Shown here piece by piece: positions 1 to 5,261 of a stretch of DNA of 5,261 bases. Origin of the DNA: an uncultured beta proteobacterium (GTDB lineage: Bacteria; Pseudomonadota; Gammaproteobacteria; Burkholderiales; Burkholderiaceae); NCBI GenBank assembly GCA_903892315.1, contig CAITHY010000152.1, positions 1 to 5,261 on the forward strand, given 5' to 3'. The position numbers were made by a program, and so were the translations under genes. Below the pieces are notes generated by a model that saw only the letters and a list, made by a program, of their open reading frames with translations, was not told the origin of the DNA and made no database searches. Position 1 is the first letter of the stretch. Each line of letters starts with the position of its first letter.

Positions 1-18
1 AAAATTAACTGAATTGCG

Positions 19-27
19 ATTCTAGCA
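19..27 (-). promoter_or_regulatory. Possible extended -10 element, leftward promoter leaving the window
   Basis: Read on the minus strand, these bases are TGC followed by TAGAAT, an extended -10 (TGn plus a hexamer matching TATAAT at 5 of 6). No convincing -35 hexamer lies 16-18 bases upstream, which is tolerable for an extended -10 promoter. It would drive transcription leftward, away from tsaD. In E. coli tsaD is divergent from rpsU-dnaG-rpoD, so a gene of that kind just outside the window is a reasonable guess, but the sequence here cannot show it. Confidence 0.35.
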
Positions 28-42
28 CGGCTAAGTAAAAAA

Positions 43-1116
43 ATGATTGTTTTAGGAATAGAAACTTCTTGTGACGAGACCGGGGTGGCTTTATACAACA
101 CCACGCCTTGGGAAGAGGGTAAACCGGCCTTCCAGGGCATATTGGGCCAGGGCCTGCACTCCCAGATCGCCATGCACCGGGACTATGGGGGCGTTGTCCC
201 AGAATTAGCCTCCCGCGACCATATTCGCCGTGTTTTACCCCTCTTGGACCAATCCTTAGCCCAATCTGGCCTCAAATTGGGTGATATCGATGCCGTGGCA
301 TATACCCAAGGGCCAGGACTGGCTGGGGCCCTCCTGGTGGGAAGCGCCTTTGCTAAAGCTCTAGCCCAAGGCCTCAATTTACCGTCTATTGGGGTGCATC
401 ACCTCGAAGGGCATCTACTTTCCCCGCTTTTAGGTCAAACGGCACCCCAATTTCCCTTTATTGCCCTGCTGGTATCCGGCGGCCATACCCAACTCATGAA
501 CGTTTCCGGAATTGGGCAATATGAGCTGCTTGGCGAAACTTTAGATGACGCGGCCGGAGAAGCTTTCGATAAAACTGCCAAATTACTCGGCTTAGACTAC
601 CCCGGTGGCGCAGCCATTTCTAAATTAGCAGAGCAAGGTCGCCCGGGTATTTTTGATTTGCCAAAGCCAATGCTGCATTCGGGCGACTTAGATTTTTCTT
701 TCTCAGGATTAAAGACAGCCGTTCTCAATCAAGTGAAAAAATTTGAGGAGAAAAAGATTGCCGATTCTTCAGAGGTCGCGCAGTTTCATGCGAATCTTGC
801 TAGGAGCTTTGTTGACTCTATCGTGGCAGTTCTGATCAGCAAGTCCGAGAAAGCGCTCAAGCAAACAGGCTGCAAACATTTAGTACTCGCAGGTGGTGTT
901 GGTGCCAATCTGCAACTACGTGCTGCGCTCAATGACAAGGCGAAACGCAATGGCTTTGAAGTGCATTACCCACCGCTTGAACTCTGCACCGATAACGGCG
1001 TGATGATTGCTTTTGCTGGCGCACTACGCATGCTCGAAAAAAATAATGGCTCCACAACTTTTGGAGCCTTTGACATCAAACCCCGCTGGGATTTACAAAG
1101 CAATAATCTGAAATAG
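43..1116 (+). CDS. tsaD: tRNA N6-adenosine threonylcarbamoyltransferase, catalytic subunit TsaD
   Basis: TsaD (formerly Gcp/YgjD) transfers the threonylcarbamoyl group from threonylcarbamoyl-AMP to A37 of ANN-decoding tRNAs, giving t6A. It acts in the cytoplasm with TsaB and TsaE, none of which is encoded here. The 357-residue product is slightly longer than E. coli TsaD (about 337), partly through a short insertion near residues 20-30. It opens with the family signature [14 protein letters not shown], which fixes the start at this ATG even though the upstream Shine-Dalgarno is very weak (TAAG, then an A tract). Visible motifs are HHLEGH at 119-124, whose H120 and H124 correspond to the metal-binding histidines; the ASKHA nucleotide-binding segment VSGGHTQ at 144-150; [11 protein letters not shown] near 217-227; AGGVGAN at 283-289; CTDNG with the metal-ligand Asp at 317; and the C-terminal KPRW. 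All key residues are present. The gene converges on folE2 with 16 bases between stops. Its first half is more G+C-rich than its second (see findings). Confidence 0.98.
   Translation: MIVLGIETSCDETGVALYNTTPWEEGKPAFQGILGQGLHSQIAMHRDYGGVVPELASRDHIRRVLPLLDQSLAQSGLKLGDIDAVAYTQGPGLAGALLVGSAFAKALAQGLNLPSIGVHHLEGHLLSPLLGQTAPQFPFIALLVSGGHTQLMNVSGIGQYELLGETLDDAAGEAFDKTAKLLGLDYPGGAAISKLAEQGRPGIFDLPKPMLHSGDLDFSFSGLKTAVLNQVKKFEEKKIADSSEVAQFHANLARSFVDSIVAVLISKSEKALKQTGCKHLVLAGGVGANLQLRAALNDKAKRNGFEVHYPPLELCTDNGVMIAFAGALRMLEKNNGSTTFGAFDIKPRWDLQSNNLK
1037..1068 (-). terminator. Candidate intrinsic terminator of the xseB-ispA-dxs-folE2 cluster, inside tsaD
   Basis: A perfect 7-bp inverted repeat (GGCTCCA at 1048-1054, TGGAGCC at 1062-1068) encloses a 7-base loop. 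On the minus strand the stem is followed by ATTA and then seven T residues (1037-1043), the form of a rho-independent terminator. It starts 64 bases past the folE2 stop codon. The 16-base gap between tsaD and folE2 holds no hairpin, so this is the best candidate for ending the minus-strand transcript. In the plus direction the stem is followed by only three T residues, so it should act mainly leftward and spare tsaD. It lies over tsaD codons of about 332-342, including the Gly-Ser-Thr-Thr segment before the conserved C-terminus. Confidence 0.65.
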
Positions 1117-1132
1117 ATTGATTCGTTGCAGT

Positions 1133-1960
1133 TTATTTCTTGTGGCTGATACGGGCAAAAGCACTGTGGTTGTGAATGGACTCAAAGTTCTCAGCCTCAA
1201 CCACAAAAGAGTGAATACGCTCATCTGCCTTGAGATTGCCGGCCACGTCACGCACTAAGTCTTCTACAAACTTCGGGTTGCTATAAGAATGCTCAGTAAC
1301 CCACTTCTCATCAGGACGCTTTAGCAATCCCCACAACTCGCTAGAAGCTTCGCTTTCAGCGGCAGTAACTAAATCTTCCACCGTCATCTGCGTTTTGGAA
1401 TCTAATGCCACAGTCATGGTGACGTGTGAGCGTTGATTGTGCGCACCGAACTCAGAAATCTCTTTTGAGCAAGGGCACAAACTCATGACTGGCACTTGCG
1501 CACGCAAACCCAATTCAACATCAGCGCTACCCATTGAATTTTGCTTGGCTGTTGCCATCCACGTGACTTCGTAGTCCATCAAACTTTCCACACCAGAAAC
1601 CGGTGCCGCCTTTTTAACGAAGTGCGTATAAGTAAATTGCACGTGGCCTTCTTTTGCATCCAACAAAGGCAACATTTCACGCACCAAGGCAACAATAGTC
1701 GTGCTGTCGACAGCCGCATCTTGTTTTTGGAGTAGCGCCATGAATCGAGACATGTGCGTACCCTTTACGTGCGCAGGTAAGGCGACATCCATCTCAAAAG
1801 TTCCAACCGAGGGAAAGTTACCCGTCTTGCTGCGAATGGTCAGTGGATGACGTACGCCACGAATACCGACCTGCTCAATTGGCAGCGCGCGCTCATCCCA
1901 GGTGGATTGGACATCCGGCATTGCACTGGCTTTCAAAAAGGCGGGATTCATATCATTCAT
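1133..1960 (-). CDS. folE2: GTP cyclohydrolase FolE2 (type IB)
   Basis: FolE2 converts GTP to 7,8-dihydroneopterin triphosphate, the first step of de novo folate synthesis, in the cytoplasm. It belongs to COG1469, the type unrelated in sequence to the zinc-dependent FolE and able to use other metals. From the ATG chosen here the product is 275 residues. It contains PDVQST near the N-terminus, [22 protein letters not shown] near 52-73, the Cys-Pro-Cys signature [10 protein letters not shown] (Cys162 and Cys164), GAHNQRSH with His174, SSELW with Glu208, and the C-terminal ESIHNHSAF. The Cys, His and Glu residues are the conserved metal and active-site candidates. An in-frame TTG at 1978 would add six residues, but the ATG gives an MN-MNPAF start like that remembered for Burkholderia homologues. 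The Shine-Dalgarno is weak (AGAG close to the ATG, better spaced for a second ATG three codons on). The gene follows dxs by 25 bases, so it is very probably cotranscribed. FolE2 is zinc-regulated in some bacteria, but no separate promoter is visible here. Confidence 0.96.
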   Translation of the reverse strand: MNDMNPAFLKASAMPDVQSTWDERALPIEQVGIRGVRHPLTIRSKTGNFPSVGTFEMDVALPAHVKGTHMSRFMALLQKQDAAVDSTTIVALVREMLPLLDAKEGHVQFTYTHFVKKAAPVSGVESLMDYEVTWMATAKQNSMGSADVELGLRAQVPVMSLCPCSKEISEFGAHNQRSHVTMTVALDSKTQMTVEDLVTAAESEASSELWGLLKRPDEKWVTEHSYSNPKFVEDLVRDVAGNLKADERIHSFVVEAENFESIHNHSAFARISHKK

Positions 1961-1985
1961 GACTCTATTTTCAGGCAAAACGAGC

Positions 1986-3887
1986 TTATTTGCCTACCAA
2001 CGCTGAATTTGCAGCCAATATCGCTGGAAAACGCTGTTTGATAGCGTTGGCAATACCCTCAACATCCAAGCCACACTTAGTCATCAGCAGGCTGTAATCG
2101 CCATGTTCGATAAATTGATCAGGAAGTCCTAATTGCAAGAGGGGTTTATGAATACCGAGATTCGAGAGTGCCTCTAAACAAGCGCTACCAGCACCGCCTG
2201 CAATAGCCCCATCCTCAATCGTCACAAAATAATCATGATCAGCCGCTAAAGATTGGAGGAGATCCACATCGAGTGGCTTCACAAAGCGCATATTGGCCAC
2301 TGTCGCATCAATTCCTTCGGCAACTTCAAGCGCAGGGTAAAGCAAGGTGCCAAACGCTAATATCGCTAGGCGTTGCCCAGAAGGTGCGGAAGATTTACGA
2401 CGAATTTCACCCTTACCCAATGGCAGAGTGCGCAATTCTTGAGATGGGATAGCACCAATACCAGCACCACGTGGATAGCGAACTGCGCTTGGGTGCGGCT
2501 GATGGAATGCGGTGGTTAACAAGTCGCGACATTCAGATTCATCTGCAGGCGTCATGACCAGCATATTCGGAATACAGCGTAAGAATGGAATGTCATAAGC
2601 ACCAGCGTGCGTAGCGCCATCAGCGCCAACAAGACCAGCGCGATCTAATGCAAACAGCACTGGTAAGTCTTGTATCGCTACATCATGAATCAGCTGGTCA
2701 TACGCGCGCTGTAAAAAAGTGGAGTAAATCGCTACCACTGGCTTCATGCCTTCGCAAGCCATACCAGCTGCAAAAGTGACTGCGTGCTGTTCAGCAATAC
2801 CAACGTCGTAGTAACGCTTAGGGAAACTCTTCTCAAACTCAACTAGGCCGGAACCCTCTCGCATTGCCGGAGTAATACCAATCAATAAAGGATCTGCGTG
2901 AGCCATATCGCACAACCACTCTCCAAATACTTGGGTAAATGTTTTCTTGCTAGCAGCGGATTTTTTGACACCCTCTTCAGGATTAAATTTACTAGGGCCG
3001 TGATACAGAACGGGATCAGCCTCAGCTAACTCATAGCCTTGACCTTTTTTGGTTACGACGTGCAAAAACTGCGGTCCTCGCCCCTCTAGCGCTAAGCGAC
3101 GTACGTTCTGCAGCATCGGAATCAAGGCATCTAAATCATGACCATCAATTGGGCCGAAATAATTAAAGCCAAACTCTTGGAAGATCGTAGAGGGAGAAAC
3201 CATGCCTTTAGCGTGATCCTCAAGGCGTTTAGCGAATTCACGTAACGGTGGCGCAATGGATAAAACACTATCAATCCCTTTTTTGGTCGCCGAGTAAATA
3301 TTCCCACTAAGTAATCTAGCCAGATGGCGATTGAGCGCGCCCACAGCAGGCGAAATCGACATATCGTTGTCGTTCAAAATCACTACGAGTGGCAAGTCGT
3401 CATACACACCAGCATTGTTCATAGCTTCAAAAGCCATCCCACCAGTCATCGCGCTATCACCAATCACCGCAACAGCGACATGTCTCTCACCTTTGGTTTG
3501 AAACGCACGCGCCATGCCCATCGCCGCAGAAATACTGGTTGATGAATGGCCGGTACCAAAAGCATCAAACTCACTCTCAGAGCGATGTGGAAAGCCTGAT
3601 AGGCCCTTGTGTTGACGCAAGGTGCCCATACGCTCACGACGACCAGTCAAAATTTTATGTGGGTAACTTTGATGACCAACATCCCAAACGATGCGATCGT
3701 CTGGGGTATCAAATACATAGTGCAAAGCAATCGAGAGCTCTACCGTTCCCAAGTTAGACGATAGATGTCCACCTGTCTTGGATACGGAATCCAAAACAAA
3801 CTCGCGCAACTCATCAGCTAAGGCAGGCAGCTCTTCGCGGGAGAGTTTTTTGAGATCGTTAGGAGAGTTAATGGAATGTAAAGTCAT
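1986..3887 (-). CDS. dxs: 1-deoxy-D-xylulose-5-phosphate synthase
   Basis: Dxs joins pyruvate and glyceraldehyde 3-phosphate, with loss of CO2, into 1-deoxy-D-xylulose 5-phosphate. This is the first step of the MEP isoprenoid pathway and a branch point to thiamine and pyridoxal. The 633 residues are close to E. coli Dxs (620). The order is a transketolase-like N-terminal thiamine-diphosphate domain (about 1-300), a pyrimidine-binding domain (about 315-480) and a C-terminal transketolase domain (about 495-620). Visible motifs are [12 protein letters not shown] at 40-51 with His41, [17 protein letters not shown], the diphosphate/Mg motif GDSAMTGG at 143-150 with LNDNDMSIS at 171-179, DVGIAEQH with catalytic Glu366, [10 protein letters not shown] with Arg394, and DGATHAG with His427. 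The third residue of the usual GDG is Ser (see findings). The ATG at 3887 is the first possible start after an in-frame stop, but it has no clear Shine-Dalgarno. It lies 55 bases after ispA. Confidence 0.98.
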   Translation of the reverse strand: MTLHSINSPNDLKKLSREELPALADELREFVLDSVSKTGGHLSSNLGTVELSIALHYVFDTPDDRIVWDVGHQSYPHKILTGRRERMGTLRQHKGLSGFPHRSESEFDAFGTGHSSTSISAAMGMARAFQTKGERHVAVAVIGDSAMTGGMAFEAMNNAGVYDDLPLVVILNDNDMSISPAVGALNRHLARLLSGNIYSATKKGIDSVLSIAPPLREFAKRLEDHAKGMVSPSTIFQEFGFNYFGPIDGHDLDALIPMLQNVRRLALEGRGPQFLHVVTKKGQGYELAEADPVLYHGPSKFNPEEGVKKSAASKKTFTQVFGEWLCDMAHADPLLIGITPAMREGSGLVEFEKSFPKRYYDVGIAEQHAVTFAAGMACEGMKPVVAIYSTFLQRAYDQLIHDVAIQDLPVLFALDRAGLVGADGATHAGAYDIPFLRCIPNMLVMTPADESECRDLLTTAFHQPHPSAVRYPRGAGIGAIPSQELRTLPLGKGEIRRKSSAPSGQRLAILAFGTLLYPALEVAEGIDATVANMRFVKPLDVDLLQSLAADHDYFVTIEDGAIAGGAGSACLEALSNLGIHKPLLQLGLPDQFIEHGDYSLLMTKCGLDVEGIANAIKQRFPAILAANSALVGK

Positions 3888-3892
3888 TGAAT

Positions 3893-3937
3893 CTAAGTAA
3901 TCTGTACTGATGAATTTCTCTTGTATTTATCTTGCAT
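3893..3937 (-). other. Possible 14-codon ORF bridging ispA and dxs
   Basis: On the minus strand an ATG lies 5 bases after the ispA stop, and a 14-codon frame ([14 protein letters not shown]) ends in TAG 5 bases before the dxs ATG, so it fills the gap almost exactly. The sequence before its ATG (TAAGAAAG) is at most a poor Shine-Dalgarno. It could be a translated bridge that hands ribosomes from ispA to dxs, or chance in an A+T-rich spacer. Nothing in the peptide is recognisable. Confidence 0.2.
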
Positions 3938-3942
3938 CTTTC

Positions 3943-4845
3943 TTACTTGCCACGGTTGACAACTAAAAGAGCTAAATCTTTTAATGCTTGTGCAGATGCA
4001 CCAAAACTATCTAAGCTGGCGATTGCTGTTGCTTGCAACTCTTTAGCCTGCTTCTGTGCATAGTCTAAACCCATCAAGGTTACATAGGTCGGCTTATTGG
4101 CAGCCGCATCCTTGCCAGCTGTCTTACCCAAGGTTTGACTATCCGCAGTGGCGTCAAGCACATCATCCACAATCTGAAACGCCAATCCTAGAGACTTTGA
4201 GTAATTTGCCAGATGCGCCATTTGTGCAGAGTTCAGGCAAGCAGCAACACCCCCTAATTCCACAGCACATGACAACAAAGCACCCGTCTTCATAGCATGC
4301 ATTTGCTTTAGACCACTCAAGTCTAATTTCTTGCCAACGCTCTCTAAATCAATTGCCTGACCACCAGCCATGCCACGAGAGCCAGAGGCGGCCGCCAAGG
4401 CAGCGATCATGTTGAGACGAACTTGTGCATCACCATTGGCATTCGCCAAGATTTCAAAGGCGCGGGTTTGCAATGCATCCCCAACTAGCAATGCTGTTGC
4501 CTCATCAAAAGCTTTGTGCACTGTCGGACGACCGCGACGTAAATCATCATCATCCATGCATGGCAAATCATCATGCACTAATGAGTAAGCGTGAATACAT
4601 TCAATTGCCACTGCGGCTGCGTCTAATGAAGCAGCCCTAGCTGTATCCACTTTATCGCCAAGCTGACCTGCGGCATAAACCAATAAGGGACGAATACGCT
4701 TGCCGCCACCCTGCGCTGCATAGCGCATGGCTTCATGCAGGCGATGCGGAATAGTTTGCGGGGAATCCAGCAAACGATCTAACGCTAGCTCAGTGCGCTC
4801 GGAGTGAGAAGTAATCCACTCCTGAAATTGAAAAGCAATGCTCAA
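3943..4845 (-). CDS. ispA: (2E,6E)-Farnesyl diphosphate synthase IspA (TTG start)
   Basis: IspA condenses dimethylallyl diphosphate with two isopentenyl diphosphates to farnesyl diphosphate, the C15 precursor of quinone side chains and undecaprenyl phosphate. The product is 300 residues, usual for the family (E. coli IspA is 299). It shows GGGKRIRPLLVYAAG at 46-60, the first Asp-rich motif DDLPCMDDDDLRRGRP at 92-107, and the second Asp-rich motif FQIVDDVLDA at 223-232, followed by GKTAGKD. The first motif has the DDxxxxD spacing of short-chain bacterial enzymes, and the preceding IHAYSLVH closely resembles E. coli IspA, which favours C15 over longer products. The start is TTG: the codon before it is the xseB stop in the same frame, the next in-frame ATG (codon 40) would remove the first helices, and GAGG sits 5 bases upstream. 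IspA supplies the step after the MEP pathway that dxs opens, in the same cluster. Confidence 0.97.
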   Translation of the reverse strand: MSIAFQFQEWITSHSERTELALDRLLDSPQTIPHRLHEAMRYAAQGGGKRIRPLLVYAAGQLGDKVDTARAASLDAAAVAIECIHAYSLVHDDLPCMDDDDLRRGRPTVHKAFDEATALLVGDALQTRAFEILANANGDAQVRLNMIAALAAASGSRGMAGGQAIDLESVGKKLDLSGLKQMHAMKTGALLSCAVELGGVAACLNSAQMAHLANYSKSLGLAFQIVDDVLDATADSQTLGKTAGKDAAANKPTYVTLMGLDYAQKQAKELQATAIASLDSFGASAQALKDLALLVVNRGK

Positions 4846-5079
4846 TTAAGCCTCGAATACTCGAACCTGTTGCTCAACTTGAGCCAACATCCCTTGACAG
4901 TGTTTTAGCAAGGCTGCGCCACGTTGATAGGCTAACAAGGTTTCTTCTAGGGAAAATTTGCCAGATTCCATATCGGAAATGAGCTTTTCAAGCTCTTTAA
5001 CCGCTTGCTCATAGCGCAAATCGGGGTCAATTTGGACCTCTAGACCGGGTTTTTGACTCTCTGACTTCTTGGCTGGCAT
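4846..5079 (-). CDS. xseB: Exodeoxyribonuclease VII small subunit
   Basis: XseB is the small, non-catalytic subunit of exonuclease VII. Several copies bind each large subunit XseA, which is not encoded here; the complex degrades single-stranded DNA from both ends in recombination and mismatch repair. The 77 residues match the family's usual 70-85. After a charged, probably flexible N-terminal tail (about 1-20) comes the diagnostic helical hairpin: YEQAVKELEKLISDMESGKFSLEETLLAYQRG-type sequence at about 23-54, then a second helix with LLKHCQGMLAQVEQQVRV at about 58-75. The ATG at 5079 has a good ribosome binding site upstream. It is the first gene of the minus-strand cluster, and its stop directly abuts the TTG of ispA. 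The xseB-ispA-dxs order is shared with E. coli. Confidence 0.96.
   Translation of the reverse strand: MPAKKSESQKPGLEVQIDPDLRYEQAVKELEKLISDMESGKFSLEETLLAYQRGAALLKHCQGMLAQVEQQVRVFEA
4851..4854 (-). promoter_or_regulatory. Ribosome binding site deciding the ispA TTG start
   Basis: On the minus strand these bases read GAGG, inside the last codons of xseB, followed by CTTAA and then TTG. The 5-base spacing is suitable and supports initiation at TTG immediately after the xseB stop codon. The overlap of signal and coding sequence implies translational coupling to xseB. Confidence 0.6.
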
Positions 5080-5088
5080 AAGCTGGAT

Positions 5089-5094
5089 TCCTTC
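5089..5094 (-). promoter_or_regulatory. Ribosome binding site of xseB
   Basis: On the minus strand the bases read GAAGGA, 9 bases before the xseB ATG. This is the strongest Shine-Dalgarno of the cluster and supports the ATG at 5079 as the start. Confidence 0.6.
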
Positions 5095-5121
5095 GTATTT
5101 CCCACACGGATAGCCCTACAT

Positions 5122-5127
5122 ATTAAA
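5122..5127 (-). promoter_or_regulatory. Possible -10 element for the xseB-ispA-dxs-folE2 cluster
   Basis: The minus strand reads TTTAAT, matching TATAAT at 5 of 6. A start about 7 bases downstream would give a leader of some 35 bases before xseB. The matching -35 position (5145-5150 at 17-base spacing) reads TACCCA, a poor match, and lies inside the GGATGG/CCATCC dyad. A weak or activator-dependent promoter is possible. The assignment rests on one hexamer. Confidence 0.3.
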
Positions 5128-5141
5128 GCGAGAAGTAGTTT

Positions 5142-5160
5142 GGATGGGTATAATCCATCC
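5142..5160. repeat. Inverted repeat GGATGG-N7-CCATCC over the divergent promoters
   Basis: A perfect 6-bp inverted repeat with a 7-base centre (GTATAAT) is centred on base 5151. It encloses the plus-strand -10 hexamer and overlaps the expected -35 position of the minus-strand promoter. A dyad of this size and position is typical of a dimeric regulator's operator, but I do not recognise it as a known site. Confidence 0.5.
5149..5154 (+). promoter_or_regulatory. Perfect -10 hexamer for the divergent right-hand gene
   Basis: The plus strand reads TATAAT exactly. The -35 position 16-18 bases upstream has no TTGACA-like hexamer, and the extended TGn element is absent (GGG instead). Transcription from here would give a leader of roughly 80 bases before the ATG at 5242. 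Confidence 0.4.
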
Positions 5161-5168
5161 CTTCCTTT

Positions 5169-5193
5169 CCAATATCGATCCGTCGATGGTTGG
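5169..5193 (+). repeat. Imperfect hairpin in the leader of the right-hand gene
   Basis: CCAA and ATCGA pair with TCGAT and TTGG around a TCCG loop, with one unpaired base on the left arm and two on the right. If transcribed from the -10 at 5149, it would fold near the 5' end of the leader. It could equally be a DNA-level dyad. Confidence 0.35.
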
Positions 5194-5207
5194 ATTGGTT
5201 ATTCCGC

Positions 5208-5221
5208 TTAGCTTCGGCTGA
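5208..5221 (+). repeat. Short hairpin with a UUCG tetraloop in the leader
   Basis: TTAGC and GCTGA form five pairs (one G-U) around TTCG closed by C-G, the exceptionally stable cUUCGg tetraloop. It is followed by CGTTTT, too short a T run for a convincing terminator. It lies 20 bases before the ATG at 5242, so it could affect ribosome access or message stability. Confidence 0.35.
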
Positions 5222-5241
5222 CGTTTTCGGGGGTGGGGAGA

Positions 5242-5261
5242 ATGACTAATCTGGCTACCGC
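5242..5261 (+). CDS. Start of a divergent gene, cut off by the window end
   Basis: An ATG opens a frame reading MTNLAT before the window ends. A G-rich tract (GGGGGTGGGGAG, 5229-5240) precedes it; part is suitably placed for a Shine-Dalgarno, although the most canonical GGAG lies only one base from the ATG. Six residues do not identify the product. In Burkholderia and Ralstonia, as I remember the gene order, a Rieske-type aromatic ring-hydroxylating dioxygenase alpha subunit stands divergent to xseB-ispA-dxs, so that is the leading guess. Confidence 0.45.

Noticed and set aside
24..34. TAGC-ACG-GCTA inverted repeat before tsaD
   Set aside because: Only four pairs around a 3-base loop, with no T tract on either strand, so it is not a terminator and is within chance expectation.
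183..377. Minus-strand ORF inside tsaD, and similar 60-80 codon frames opposite folE2, dxs and ispA
   Set aside because: These are shadows of well-identified genes, with no family resemblance, no ribosome binding sites and unnatural amino-acid composition.
1117..1132. Terminator in the tsaD-folE2 intergenic gap
   Set aside because: Sixteen bases with no inverted repeat; the only convincing terminator structure nearby lies inside tsaD and faces the minus direction.
1961..1978. Six-residue N-terminal extension of FolE2 from a TTG at 1978
   Set aside because: The TTG start would leave a 7-base gap after dxs, but the extra residues match nothing I know in the family, while the ATG at 1960 gives the expected N-terminus.
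3951..3971. TTGTCA on the minus strand near the ispA 3' end as a -35 for a dxs promoter
   Set aside because: No acceptable -10 hexamer lies 16-18 bases downstream; the A+T-rich stretch after it is too far away.
5186..5221. 11-codon ORF (MVGLVIPLSFG) in the leader of the right-hand gene, a possible leader peptide
   Set aside because: There is no Shine-Dalgarno before its ATG and no run of regulatory codons; such a short frame is easily produced by chance. The overlap of its end with the UUCG hairpin is noted only as a coincidence.

Overview
This window is a compact housekeeping region from a betaproteobacterium. Protein wording and gene order fit Burkholderiaceae best, and the moderate G+C (about 45-50% over most of it) suggests Polynucleobacter or a close relative. 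The genus is inferred from remembered family sequences, not from a search. Five complete genes fill almost all of it, and no stretch above 300 bases lacks a gene. I see no mobile element, CRISPR array, rRNA or tRNA.

Layout. A minus-strand extended -10 element at the far left points out of the window, probably towards a divergent gene. tsaD (plus strand, 43-1116) encodes the catalytic subunit of the tRNA t6A threonylcarbamoyltransferase. It converges, with 16 bases between stop codons, on a minus-strand cluster that is transcribed xseB (5079-4846), ispA (4845-3943), dxs (3887-1986), folE2 (1960-1133). The best candidate terminator for this cluster lies inside the last tenth of the tsaD coding sequence, on the opposite strand. 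At the right end, 162 bases separate xseB from a divergent plus-strand gene of which only the first six codons are present. This spacer holds a perfect -10 hexamer inside a dyad, plus two possible hairpins.

How the genes work together. dxs makes 1-deoxy-D-xylulose 5-phosphate, the entry metabolite of the MEP isoprenoid pathway. ispA condenses the resulting C5 units to farnesyl diphosphate, the precursor of quinone side chains and of undecaprenyl carriers. The xseB-ispA-dxs order is the same as in E. coli. folE2 adds the zinc-independent GTP cyclohydrolase that opens folate synthesis. xseB is the small subunit of exonuclease VII and has no evident metabolic link to the others. Junctions are tight: ispA starts with TTG directly after the xseB stop in the same frame, and folE2 begins 25 bases after dxs.

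I did not find a new multi-gene system. The points most worth a second look are the terminator embedded in tsaD, the in-frame xseB/ispA junction, a 14-codon ORF that exactly spans the ispA-dxs gap, the Ser in the Dxs thiamine-diphosphate motif, and the dyad over the right-hand divergent promoters.
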